Shown one piece after another: positions 1 through 7,600 of a stretch of 64,000 bases of DNA. The position numbers and the translations under genes are program-made. Source of the stretch: CBDCUI01 sp965223115 (GTDB taxonomy: Bacteria > Pseudomonadota > Gammaproteobacteria > UBA4575). Below the pieces are notes generated by a model, which had not been told where the DNA came from, did not search any database, and saw only the letters and a list, made by a program, of their open reading frames with translations. Positions within the stretch are counted from its first letter, which is position 1. The number at the start of each line of letters is the position of its first letter. The stretch covers positions 2,356,001-2,420,000 of the forward strand of contig OZ244982.1 in assembly GCA_965223115.1 (NCBI GenBank), read 5' to 3'.

Positions 1-2
1 CA

Positions 3-602
3 GATGCGGTAAGCAATTTGGATGAATGTATCTCTGAGCTTTCGCCGCTTTCAATAACACCGTGCTTAAGAGAAGCAGATTTTTATGCCTGCGGGGCCGA
101 TGCCATCACTGCATTTACAGATGCAAGAGGCTTAGGTTATGCATTAACACCACGTAATGCGCAGTTAGCTGCAATGCAGAATTATTGGGTAGACATTGCG
201 GTTACAAATGTTGCTCCATACGTAAATCGTATCGTTGATGAAGTGTTTGTAAAAAACTATAGCGATTCTTCATATCAAGCAGATATGGACGTAGTAAATA
301 CTGCAGGTGAAGACTTAAAAGTATTTTTTGATGCATTAGATCAGCAATTGCAAAGTAACAAGTATATTGTATGTGACAAATATACATGGGCTGATTTGCA
401 TTGGACTGCTTATGTACATCTTCTGGAGATTGCAGGATGTAGTACACTGATCAATGATAGAAAAAATATTAAAGAATGGTTTGATCGAATCAAAACGAGA
501 AAAAGTCAATGTGGCCAAGACGAAGTTGCTTTTGAAAAGTTACCTAATGCTACAGAAACACAACAGGGCAATCTTAAACACGTTGTTATTAGTGATTATT
601 AA
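3..602 (+). CDS. Glutathione S-transferase-like protein, C-terminal part (5' end outside window)
   Basis: The reading frame is open from the first base of the window, so the gene starts upstream; an internal TTG at 18 is only an apparent start. The visible 199 residues match the all-helical C-terminal domain of the glutathione transferase superfamily: a mid-region with LDQQLQ followed by the characteristic 'KYTWADLHWTAYVHLLE' helix, equivalent to the conserved GST N-capping region with its buried Asp. The thioredoxin-like N-terminal domain that would bind glutathione is not in the window. The gene ends 47 bases before the AlkB-type monooxygenase on the same strand, so it may be co-transcribed and help detoxify electrophilic oxidation products, but that is inference from position. 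The substrate cannot be told. Confidence 0.7.
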   Translation, partial: DAVSNLDECISELSPLSITPCLREADFYACGADAITAFTDARGLGYALTPRNAQLAAMQNYWVDIAVTNVAPYVNRIVDEVFVKNYSDSSYQADMDVVNTAGEDLKVFFDALDQQLQSNKYIVCDKYTWADLHWTAYVHLLEIAGCSTLINDRKNIKEWFDRIKTRKSQCGQDEVAFEKLPNATETQQGNLKHVVISDY

Positions 603-649
603 AGAATTTATAAAAATAAAACATGAATATGTTATGGAGGCAATAAAAG

Positions 650-1834
650 ATGCATAAATTTTTAGTAAATATACGATACTTTGAAACACCTATTTTAATC
701 TTTGCGACGATGGTGGCATTGGTAATTGGTGGCCCTTGGGTGTGGACAGGCGTAGTCCTGCTAATCGCATCGATGATCATCGATTGGGCAACCAGTGCAG
801 CTAAGTCCATTCATTGTGAGCCAGCAGGCAGAGATGAAAATGGTGATTTATATGGAATTGATTGGTTCTTAAAGGCAATGATGTGGCTTCAATACCCCGT
901 ATTTGTCATGCTGCAACTTGCGTTGATTTGGCGTGTACACGAGTTTGCAACAGGCAACTCATTTGGACCCAATGAGATATTCGGTATTACAATTCATCAT
1001 GGCCTCACTGGATGGCAGATGTTTGGTGCAACCGTTTCTGCAGGGATCTATATGGGACTCGGTATTATGTTTGGACATGAGCTCGCTCATACAAAAGGTC
1101 CCACATTTGTATTGGCAAGATGGATGATGGCATTGAGTGGTATTGCTCATTTCTGCTATGCACACGTCTATAACCATCATTTGGAATTGGGTTGTGAAGA
1201 TGATCCTGCAACTTCTCCAAGAGGTCGTAGCATCTATACGCATTGGTTATATTCCCACTTTGGCCAATCAAGATTTTTATATGTAATGGAAAGGCAGCGT
1301 TTGAGCAAAAAAGGTGTGCCTTTTATTTCATGGCAAAATCGTTGGATACGTGGTTATGCGATGAGCCTTCCTACCATATTCCTATTTTGGTTCGCTGCCG
1401 GATGGATCGGTCTGGCGGTAATGGTTGGCTCTTGGGTAATTTCAGCCTTTGAATTAGAAGTGCTTAACTACTTAGAGCACTATGGTCTTATTCGTGAAAA
1501 AGGCCAGCCCATTGACTACCGGCATTCATGGGATGTAGGTGAGTCACCTTTCACACAGTGGGGTTTTATTGAAATTGGTCGTCAGGCTGACCACCATGAC
1601 CGTGGTGAAACCCATTTCTGGGAGTTAGAAGAATGTGGAGCTCCGGATACAGGTTATGGCTACTATGCGATGCTCGCATTACTTCTTGTTCCACCTATGT
1701 GGGAGCGGTTTATTAAACCACGTCTTGCAGATTGGGATGAGAACTATGCTAGTGAAGGTGAACGTAAGATTGCCGCAAAAATGAATTATAACGCTGGATG
1801 GTATGACATGCCGTTATGCGAAAAATCAGACTAA
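650..1834 (+). CDS. AlkB-family membrane di-iron monooxygenase (alkane hydroxylase-like), with an altered third His box
   Basis: 394-residue integral membrane protein, about the length of Pseudomonas AlkB. Histidine boxes: HELAH at 143-147; HVYNHH at 172-177 followed by the family's EDDPATSP stretch; NYLEHYGL at 273-280; and a final QADHH at 312-316. In AlkB and XylM the last box reads H-S-D-H-H, so here the first ligand histidine is Gln312; a nearby His322 (THFW) could substitute. Family members hydroxylate terminal methyl groups of alkanes or aromatic side chains in the inner membrane, using rubredoxin electrons. GGAGG at 636-640 supports the ATG start. No rubredoxin or rubredoxin reductase is in the window. 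A FadL-type channel lies 6 kb downstream. Membership of the superfamily is secure; substrate and activity are open. Confidence 0.82.
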   Translation: MHKFLVNIRYFETPILIFATMVALVIGGPWVWTGVVLLIASMIIDWATSAAKSIHCEPAGRDENGDLYGIDWFLKAMMWLQYPVFVMLQLALIWRVHEFATGNSFGPNEIFGITIHHGLTGWQMFGATVSAGIYMGLGIMFGHELAHTKGPTFVLARWMMALSGIAHFCYAHVYNHHLELGCEDDPATSPRGRSIYTHWLYSHFGQSRFLYVMERQRLSKKGVPFISWQNRWIRGYAMSLPTIFLFWFAAGWIGLAVMVGSWVISAFELEVLNYLEHYGLIREKGQPIDYRHSWDVGESPFTQWGFIEIGRQADHHDRGETHFWELEECGAPDTGYGYYAMLALLLVPPMWERFIKPRLADWDENYASEGERKIAAKMNYNAGWYDMPLCEKSD

Positions 1835-1874
1835 TAAACAGTAACTAATTAATTTAATTTTTGAGGGTAATTAG

Positions 1875-2078
1875 ATGAAAACACAACTTGCATTACTAGC
1901 TATTGCAATATTTACAGGAGTTGTTGGCTTTATACTCTATATGATAGGAGTAGGTGACCATCATTTTGAGCCACTATGGGCATTGGGCACTTCAATAATA
2001 TTCCTAATAGTGTTGTTGATAGACGTTTGGATGTTTTTTGCCATTGCAGGTGAAGAGGCATACAAATGGAAAATTTAA
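1875..2078 (+). CDS. Small two-helix membrane protein downstream of the monooxygenase
   Basis: 67 residues with two predicted transmembrane helices (about residues 5-25 and 36-57) joined by a short polar loop containing GDHH. A GAGGG ribosome-binding site stands before the ATG, the gene lies 40 bases after the AlkB-type gene, and a clear terminator follows, so the two form a transcription unit. I do not recognise the family. It has no CxxC motifs, so it is not a rubredoxin. A subunit or assembly partner of the monooxygenase is a reasonable guess from position only. Confidence 0.65.
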   Translation: MKTQLALLAIAIFTGVVGFILYMIGVGDHHFEPLWALGTSIIFLIVLLIDVWMFFAIAGEEAYKWKI

Positions 2079-2118
2079 AACTAAGTTTTTAATAAAAAGT
2101 TAGATTTAAATTATCTTA

Positions 2119-2152
2119 AAACCGCAGTAGTTATACTACTGCGGTTTTTTTA
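2119..2152 (+). terminator. Rho-independent terminator after the monooxygenase unit
   Basis: A 12-bp perfect stem (AAACCGCAGTAG with CTACTGCGGTTT, loop TTATA) ends in a run of seven T. It sits 40 bases after the small membrane protein gene and separates that unit from the cbb3 oxidase operon. Confidence 0.9.
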
Positions 2153-2204
2153 TGTTTAATATTTTTACTTTAGTAAAAAATACTTACTGAAATATTATCC
2201 TTAG

Positions 2205-2218
2205 TTGTTCTAGATCAA
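2205..2218. promoter_or_regulatory. FNR-type box upstream of the cbb3 oxidase operon
   Basis: TTGTT-CTAG-ATCAA matches the FNR/ANR consensus TTGAT-N4-ATCAA at nine of ten defined positions. It lies 134 bases before the first gene of the oxidase operon. FNR-family activators induce cbb3 oxidases under low oxygen in many proteobacteria, so this site is very likely functional. Confidence 0.75.
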
Positions 2219-2351
2219 CAAATCATTAATAACTTTAGAATATGATTATTTTCTAATATTTTTTAAAGCTTAAAAGCAAATTCATATCATTTAATAAAGA
2301 TAGAAAAAGTAAACTCTGAATAGATAAAACAAACATTAAAAATAATTTGTT

Positions 2352-2966
2352 ATGAGTAATGTATTTTCATCTTTAATGGTTTTTCGTCTGTTATTTCAGC
2401 CCACAGCAGTGTTTAAAGAGTTGGCAGAAATTAAGCCATCCCCATGGGCGGTATTTTTTAAACTGGCACTCTGGCTTGGGCTCATGCCGCCAGTATTCGC
2501 TTATATTGGGGCGGCAAAATTTGGCTGGCGTTTAGGCACTGTGGAACCACTACTATTACAAAAAGAAATTCTTATTGGAGTGAGTTTGGCCTATTTTTGT
2601 GCCTTGTTGCTTGGTTTCATAAGCACATCGATTGTTTCACAGTGGATGGCAACAACGTACGGTGCGCGTCATTCGCTTGGTATTCATTTTGCGATGATTA
2701 CAGTAGTGGGTGCACCGCTTGCTGTTGGTAGTATTATTCACTTGTATCCAAACGTTTTCATAAATATTTTAGTGCTTATCCCCGCGCTCATCTGGAGTAT
2801 GTATCTTCTTTATCGGGGCTTGCCCATCGTTCTGCACACACCACCTGAGCGCGGCATGCTAATGGCTTCTTCCATCATTGGTTACATATTAGTTGCACTA
2901 GTGAGTTTGTTAGGTATTACAGTTGTGTTATGGATCCATGGTATGGGACCATCAATGGGAGTTTAA
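2352..2966 (+). CDS. Yip1-domain membrane protein, first gene of the cbb3 operon
   Basis: 204-residue protein with about five hydrophobic helices (near residues 38-55, 73-95, 110-130, 135-155 and 172-196), resembling bacterial Yip1/DUF1282 membrane proteins. The N-terminal 'LLFQPTAVFKELAEIKPSP' stretch, placed just before the first helix, is typical of that group. It overlaps by one base the 'TAATG' where ccoN begins and is plainly co-transcribed with ccoNOQP. Its role is unknown; a part in oxidase assembly or membrane organisation is inferred from position. No ribosome-binding site is obvious before the ATG. Confidence 0.7.
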   Translation: MSNVFSSLMVFRLLFQPTAVFKELAEIKPSPWAVFFKLALWLGLMPPVFAYIGAAKFGWRLGTVEPLLLQKEILIGVSLAYFCALLLGFISTSIVSQWMATTYGARHSLGIHFAMITVVGAPLAVGSIIHLYPNVFINILVLIPALIWSMYLLYRGLPIVLHTPPERGMLMASSIIGYILVALVSLLGITVVLWIHGMGPSMGV

Positions 2967-2967
2967 T

Positions 2968-4410
2968 GTGGCGGATCCAGCTAAAAATTTATCTGTTGAA
3001 ATTTATAGTGATCGTATAGTAACGACACTGGTGATGTTTTCTATTTTTTGGTCCGTATTAGGTATGCTGGCTGGAGTATATGTCGCAGCACAACTCGTTT
3101 GGCCAGCACTAAATTTCGATCTGCCGTGGTTGACATTTGGAAGGTTACGAACGTTTCATACTAATGTTGTAATTTTTGGTTTTGGTGTCTCTGCATTGCT
3201 TGGCACCGCATACTACAGTGTGCAACGCACAAGTCATGTACGTTTATTTTTACCCAGTCTTGCTTGGTTTACTTGTTGGGCGTGGCAGATAGCCATTCTT
3301 ATTGGCGGTATATCGTTATTGGCTGGGTTCAATACTTCCAAAGAATATGCTGAATTAGAATGGCCGTTCGATATCGCAATTACTTTAGTATGGGTATGCT
3401 TTGCAATTGTATTTTTTGGCACCATTGCAAAACGACGTATTAGAGAAATATACATATCAAATTGGTTCTATGGTGGTTTGATAATTGTGATTGCAATGTT
3501 GCACATTGTTAATAGTCTTGCTTTACCCGTGACGTTAACAAAATCCTATTCGTTATATGCTGGTGCGCAAGATGCTATTGTGCAATGGTGGTATGGGCAC
3601 AATGCAGTGGGCTTTTTGTTAACTGGTGGCTTTTTGGGAATGATGTATTACTTTCTTCCTAAGCAAGCAGAGCGTCCAATTTGGAGTTACAAACTTTCTA
3701 TCGTTGCATTTTGGGCGTTTACTTATAGTTATATTTGGGCGGGTCCGCATCATTTACATTTCAACGCTATTCCGGAATGGGTACAAAATTTAGGCATGCT
3801 CATGAGCTTAGTTCTACTCGCACCTTCTTGGGCATCAATGATTAATGGGATTATGACGGTCAGCACTGCATGGCAAAAATTACGTACTGATCCGGCATTA
3901 AAATTCATTGTTCTAGCGCTTGCATTTTACGGATTGGCAACCTTCGAAGGACCAATGCTGGCAATTAAAAGTGTAAATATCATCAGCCACTTTACGGAGT
4001 GGACTATTGGTCATGTACATTCTGGTGCTTTAGGTTGGAATGCGCTCATTACCTTTGGAACTTTTTATTTTCTTGTGCCGCGCCTGGTAGGTGGGGAACT
4101 TTATAGTGTGCGTTTAGCCAACATACATTTTTGGTTGGCTTTAGCTGGAACAATGCTTTATGTGGTAGCTATGTGGGGTGCAGGTGTTTCTCAAGGCACG
4201 CTATGGCTTAGTCTAGATGGTCTCGGTGAATTGCAATATAGCTTTACCGAAATTATGGCAGCAATGAATCCATACTATTTATTACGCTTTTTTGCTGGGT
4301 TGATATTTTTAATTGGTGCTTTATTGATGGCTTACAACTTTTCAAAAACGATTGCAGGTAGACGCACGGTTGCAGTTAGGCCTCCTATTAATGTGGAAAT
4401 GAGCTCATGA
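2968..4410 (+). CDS. ccoN: Cytochrome c oxidase cbb3-type, subunit I (CcoN)
   Basis: 480 residues from the GTG at 2968, preceded by GGGAG with correct spacing; an upstream in-frame ATG would lie inside the Yip1-like gene. Catalytic subunit of the cbb3 oxidase: a 12-helix haem-copper oxidase that reduces O2 to water and pumps protons. Ligands are visible: His64 (TFHTN) for low-spin haem b, CuB ligands His211 (WWYGHNAV) and His261/His262 (GPHHL), the active-site Tyr255 region (YSYIWAG), and the haem b3/b pair His349 and His351 (TIGHVHSGALGW). It is followed by ccoO with a four-base overlap. Confidence 0.97.
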   Translation: MADPAKNLSVEIYSDRIVTTLVMFSIFWSVLGMLAGVYVAAQLVWPALNFDLPWLTFGRLRTFHTNVVIFGFGVSALLGTAYYSVQRTSHVRLFLPSLAWFTCWAWQIAILIGGISLLAGFNTSKEYAELEWPFDIAITLVWVCFAIVFFGTIAKRRIREIYISNWFYGGLIIVIAMLHIVNSLALPVTLTKSYSLYAGAQDAIVQWWYGHNAVGFLLTGGFLGMMYYFLPKQAERPIWSYKLSIVAFWAFTYSYIWAGPHHLHFNAIPEWVQNLGMLMSLVLLAPSWASMINGIMTVSTAWQKLRTDPALKFIVLALAFYGLATFEGPMLAIKSVNIISHFTEWTIGHVHSGALGWNALITFGTFYFLVPRLVGGELYSVRLANIHFWLALAGTMLYVVAMWGAGVSQGTLWLSLDGLGELQYSFTEIMAAMNPYYLLRFFAGLIFLIGALLMAYNFSKTIAGRRTVAVRPPINVEMSS

Positions 4411-5033
4411 ACGGTTTTCAATTACATCGGGTTCTTGAAAAAAATATTGGCTTACTAATATTTGGTATTTTGTTTGTGTCAGCGATTGGTGGTCTTGTTC
4501 AAGTACTTCCTAGTTTATTTCAAGAGTCGTTAAAAACCGCTAGTCCAAATACTAAAGTCTATCAACCACTTGAATTAGTTGGTCGCGATATCTATATACG
4601 AGAAGCGTGTAGCACATGTCATTCACAACAAGTCCGTCCACTTGTTGCCGAGGTGCAACGCTATGGAACTTTTTCACGAGCAGGTGAGTTTGTTTACGAT
4701 CGTCCTTTTTTATGGGGCTCTAAAAGGACGGGGCCAGATCTACATCGTGTTGGTGGTAAATATTCAGATGATTGGCATCGCATTCATTTATTAAATCCAC
4801 GTGAGGTTGTGCAAAATTCAATTATGCCGGCCTATCCATGGCTAGCAAAACGTTTAGCCAACCAAGATAACGATATTGTAAATAAACTTCGTGGATTGAA
4901 AAAACTTGGACATCCTTATACCGACAACGATATTGAAACAGCCGCTTCTGTACTTGAGGATAAAACGGAACTTGATGCATTAATTGCATATTTACAAGTG
5001 CTTGGCACAGCGTATTCAACAGGAGAACTGTAA
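4407..5033 (+). CDS. ccoO: Cytochrome c oxidase cbb3-type, subunit II (CcoO)
   Basis: 208-residue membrane-anchored monohaem cytochrome c. One N-terminal helix (about residues 14-36) precedes the periplasmic domain, which has the haem-binding CSTCH at 68-72 followed by SQQVRP, and the axial methionine in NSIMPAYPWL, both signatures of CcoO. It passes electrons from CcoP to CcoN. It overlaps ccoN by ATGA and its stop overlaps the ccoQ start (TAATG), so translation of the operon is coupled throughout. Confidence 0.97.
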   Translation: MNGFQLHRVLEKNIGLLIFGILFVSAIGGLVQVLPSLFQESLKTASPNTKVYQPLELVGRDIYIREACSTCHSQQVRPLVAEVQRYGTFSRAGEFVYDRPFLWGSKRTGPDLHRVGGKYSDDWHRIHLLNPREVVQNSIMPAYPWLAKRLANQDNDIVNKLRGLKKLGHPYTDNDIETAASVLEDKTELDALIAYLQVLGTAYSTGEL

Positions 5034-5176
5034 TGGCCTATTTTTTATTTATAGGTGACATGTTTGTAATGGCATTCATGATTGGTGTGGTCATTTGGGT
5101 TTCGATGAAATCCTCAAATAAAACTACAGAAAAAGCTGCACGCATTCCACTTGAGGATGAGTACACCAATGGCTGA
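5033..5176 (+). CDS. ccoQ: Cytochrome c oxidase cbb3-type, small subunit (CcoQ)
   Basis: 47-residue protein beginning at the ATG that overlaps the ccoO stop codon. One transmembrane helix (about residues 10-25), then a charged cytoplasmic tail ending DEYTNG. Size, topology and position between ccoO and ccoP are those of CcoQ, which stabilises the CcoN-CcoP interaction. Sequence conservation in this family is poor, so the call rests mainly on position and layout. Confidence 0.85.
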   Translation: MAYFLFIGDMFVMAFMIGVVIWVSMKSSNKTTEKAARIPLEDEYTNG

Positions 5177-6089
5177 TATGCCTACAGATTTTTGGGCAGG
5201 ATGGATTACTGTACTAACTATAGTAAGTGTGCTTGGTCTTGCATGGCTGGTATTCAGTATTTACTTTGTTGCGAATCGACAAGAACAAGATGAGTCACCA
5301 ATATGGGATCAAACACTTTCTGAAGGTAACAACCCAGCTCCAATGTGGTGGTTTTGGATGACATTAATTGCTTTGGTAGTCACGGTTATTTATTTAATAT
5401 TGTATCCAGGGCTTGGTTCATTTAGTGGCACATTAAAATGGTCACAACACGGTCGTCTTGATCACAGCATTAGCCGTTATCAGGCAAAATTTTATCCGTT
5501 ACGTAACAATATTCTTAAACGTCCTATTTCAGAATTACAAAAAAACCAGGCGATTATGGAATCAGCACAACGGATATTTGTGCAAAAATGTGCAAATTGT
5601 CATGGCGCCAATGGCAAAGGCCAGGCAAATATGTTCCCTAATTTGCGTGATACAGATTGGCAATGGGGAGATAGTGAAACAGAAATTACACATACGATAA
5701 AACATGGTCGACACGCAGTAATGATTGGTTGGCAAAATGTTATTGGTGATGACGGTGTATTACAGGTTGCCGATTACGTGAAAACGTTATCTGATAAAGA
5801 AAAATCAGTAGCACATAGCGAAGGAAAGCAATTATTCCAAAAAAATTGTGCAGCTTGTCATGGTTTAGAAGGTGAAGGTAATAAAGCTCTTGGTGCACCG
5901 AGGCTTAGTGATGAAATTTGGCTATACGGTAACTCAAGCTCTAAGCTACAACAAACTATCGCTTATGGTAGACAGGGGGTTATGCCTGCATTTGGCCTAC
6001 GTTTAGATGAGGTACAAATTCGAATGCTTGTTGCCTGGTTGAAACAAACGAGCGAGAATTCAAGTGTGAATGGTATGGATGCTAAATAA
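5169..6089 (+). CDS. ccoP: Cytochrome c oxidase cbb3-type, subunit III (CcoP), dihaem cytochrome c
   Basis: 306 residues from the ATG at 5169, overlapping ccoQ by eight bases; ATGs at 5157 and 5178 are alternatives. Two N-terminal membrane helices (about 12-34 and 60-79) with the PMWWFWM motif usual in CcoP, then two cytochrome c domains with CANCH at 141-145 and CAACH at 227-231. It accepts electrons from soluble or membrane cytochromes and passes them to CcoO. It closes the operon; no ccoGHIS assembly genes follow in this window. Confidence 0.96.
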   Translation: MADMPTDFWAGWITVLTIVSVLGLAWLVFSIYFVANRQEQDESPIWDQTLSEGNNPAPMWWFWMTLIALVVTVIYLILYPGLGSFSGTLKWSQHGRLDHSISRYQAKFYPLRNNILKRPISELQKNQAIMESAQRIFVQKCANCHGANGKGQANMFPNLRDTDWQWGDSETEITHTIKHGRHAVMIGWQNVIGDDGVLQVADYVKTLSDKEKSVAHSEGKQLFQKNCAACHGLEGEGNKALGAPRLSDEIWLYGNSSSKLQQTIAYGRQGVMPAFGLRLDEVQIRMLVAWLKQTSENSSVNGMDAK

Positions 6090-6249
6090 AATGTTAATTG
6101 TATAACTTTGCCACACACAAGTTATTGCGCGGCAGTTTCAATAAAAAATTAGCCTTGCATATTGAATATAATTTCTTGGAAGACTTAAAAACATGTAAAC
6201 TATTATAGGATTTCACCTACTTATATTTTATATAAAACATACAGCCGTA

Positions 6250-6789
6250 ATGGAACCTATATTAGACCAATTGCATAGTGACCATATAAATTTTGCTAAA
6301 CTTTTAGCTTTTTTGGATAAACAGCAGCGTTTATTACAAGGTAATAAAGATCCTGATCTTGATTCTATATATGATGCGATACGTTATATGAAAGAATATC
6401 CAGATCAAGTACATCATCCATTGGAAAATGCAGTGTTTAAATATTTTCTAGAGCACTATGAAGAGGCTCATGATGATGTTACTAGGCTGTTGCATGAGCA
6501 TGATGAAATGCCATTACTTACAAACCAACTCTTGTATATATTAAATGCGGCTATTTCAGGGGTGCCACAAGAAAAGCAAAAACTAAATGATTGTTTGAAA
6601 GAATACATCAGCATTCAAAAGAAGCATATGGATGATGAAGAGGAAAATATTTACCCTATTTTAAATTCAAAATTAACAAAAGCCGACTGGGATCGCATAA
6701 GTAGTGATTTGGTAACAGTTAGTGACCCGTTATTTGGTAAACAAGTAAAAAAACCTTATCAGGAATTACTGCAACAATTGGTTGTTTAA
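6250..6789 (+). CDS. Hemerythrin HHE-domain protein
   Basis: 179 residues forming an all-helical hemerythrin-like domain. Probable di-iron ligands: His9/His12 (LHSDH), His55/His56 and Glu59 (HHPLE), His82/His84 (LHEHDE), and His126 with Glu130/131 (HMDDEEENIYP). The HHPLE and HMDDEEENIYP motifs are typical of the HHE cation-binding family, whose members bind oxygen or take part in nitrosative and iron stress responses. It stands alone, 160 bases after ccoP and convergent with a truncated haemoglobin gene, so an oxygen- or NO-related role fits the neighbourhood. No clear ribosome-binding site. Confidence 0.85.
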   Translation: MEPILDQLHSDHINFAKLLAFLDKQQRLLQGNKDPDLDSIYDAIRYMKEYPDQVHHPLENAVFKYFLEHYEEAHDDVTRLLHEHDEMPLLTNQLLYILNAAISGVPQEKQKLNDCLKEYISIQKKHMDDEEENIYPILNSKLTKADWDRISSDLVTVSDPLFGKQVKKPYQELLQQLVV

Positions 6790-6946
6790 CGCTTAGTAAT
6801 TAGGCTGTTATAGCTTTTTATCTACAGTATTTCCTATTTATAAAGTGCTAATTTCTTATATTTCCTAGGCAATGTAAAGAAAACATAAAAATATAATAAG
6901 ATAAATAAAATTATACATATCGAAAACTTGCAATTTTAAAATTTAA

Positions 6947-7315
6947 TTATCTATTAAGTACATCATCCCTATGTTTTTCAATTTCATTCAGCACTCTTTG
7001 AATTAAATCACTTTTAATGCCAATTTCCTGAAGTGTTAAGCTTACACACTCCATCATCGCATCAACATGCTCGTCACTAAGGCCTTTATTAACAACATTC
7101 TTATGTGCTCGTCGCATATCTTTGCCGAGATATAGAGATGGACCACCAAAAATATTTGTTAAGAATGCAGACATTTTTCTTTTTTGTTTATCAATATCAA
7201 CATCTTCAAAGAATTGATTGATACGTTCATCACGAAATATATTAACATATAAATAATTTGCCGCTTTCTCAACAACTTCTTTACCGCCTATTTCTTCATA
7301 TAACGTTTGGTCCAT
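6947..7315 (-). CDS. Group I truncated haemoglobin
   Basis: 122 residues with the short 2-on-2 globin pattern: the N-terminal LYEEIGG motif, tyrosines in the B helix near 21-23, the FGGPS turn, and the proximal His71 in RRAHKNVVNKGLSDEHVD. These are features of TrHbN-type globins, which detoxify NO or bind O2. The length agrees with the family. The gene is monocistronic, convergent with the hemerythrin gene. A CRP/FNR-like palindrome lies about 70 bases upstream of its start. Confidence 0.92.
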   Translation of the reverse strand: MDQTLYEEIGGKEVVEKAANYLYVNIFRDERINQFFEDVDIDKQKRKMSAFLTNIFGGPSLYLGKDMRRAHKNVVNKGLSDEHVDAMMECVSLTLQEIGIKSDLIQRVLNEIEKHRDDVLNR

Positions 7316-7380
7316 AGTTTTATCCCGTAATTTATTACTATTATTGAAGAAAATTATATGGTCCGATATATATGAAAATG

Positions 7381-7394
7381 CTGATATGAATCAG
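7381..7394. promoter_or_regulatory. FNR/CRP-like palindrome upstream of the truncated haemoglobin
   Basis: CTGAT-ATGA-ATCAG is a perfect 5+4+5 palindrome that differs from the FNR consensus TTGAT-N4-ATCAA only at the outermost base of each half. It is 66-79 bases upstream of the globin start codon. The match is weaker than at the oxidase operon, and the palindrome could also serve the divergent FadL-type gene. Confidence 0.45.
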
Positions 7395-7600
7395 TTAAGC
7401 ATTATTTCATTATTGCATCTATACAGAATTTTATTCTTAATGGCGTGTTAGTGAATTAACAATTTTTACATCGGTATTCAAAACGGTAATCGTAGATAAA
7501 TAAATGCTTGCTTGAGTTTGGTGGTTTTATTTTAGTAAGTAAATTATAAAAAATCATTTAAACTATATTTTTAGATTAAAGTTAAATTAGAGAAATAAAA

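Noticed and set aside
454..657. 67-codon plus-strand ORF between the GST-like and AlkB genes
   Set aside because: It lies in another frame over the GST-like gene and its residues show no domain; its end overlaps the AlkB start.
1875..2078. Rubredoxin as electron donor for the monooxygenase
   Set aside because: The 67-residue product has no cysteines and is hydrophobic, so it cannot be a rubredoxin.
2923..4410. ccoN starting at 2923
   Set aside because: That start lies inside the upstream Yip1-like gene. The GTG at 2968 has a good ribosome-binding site and gives the usual N terminus.
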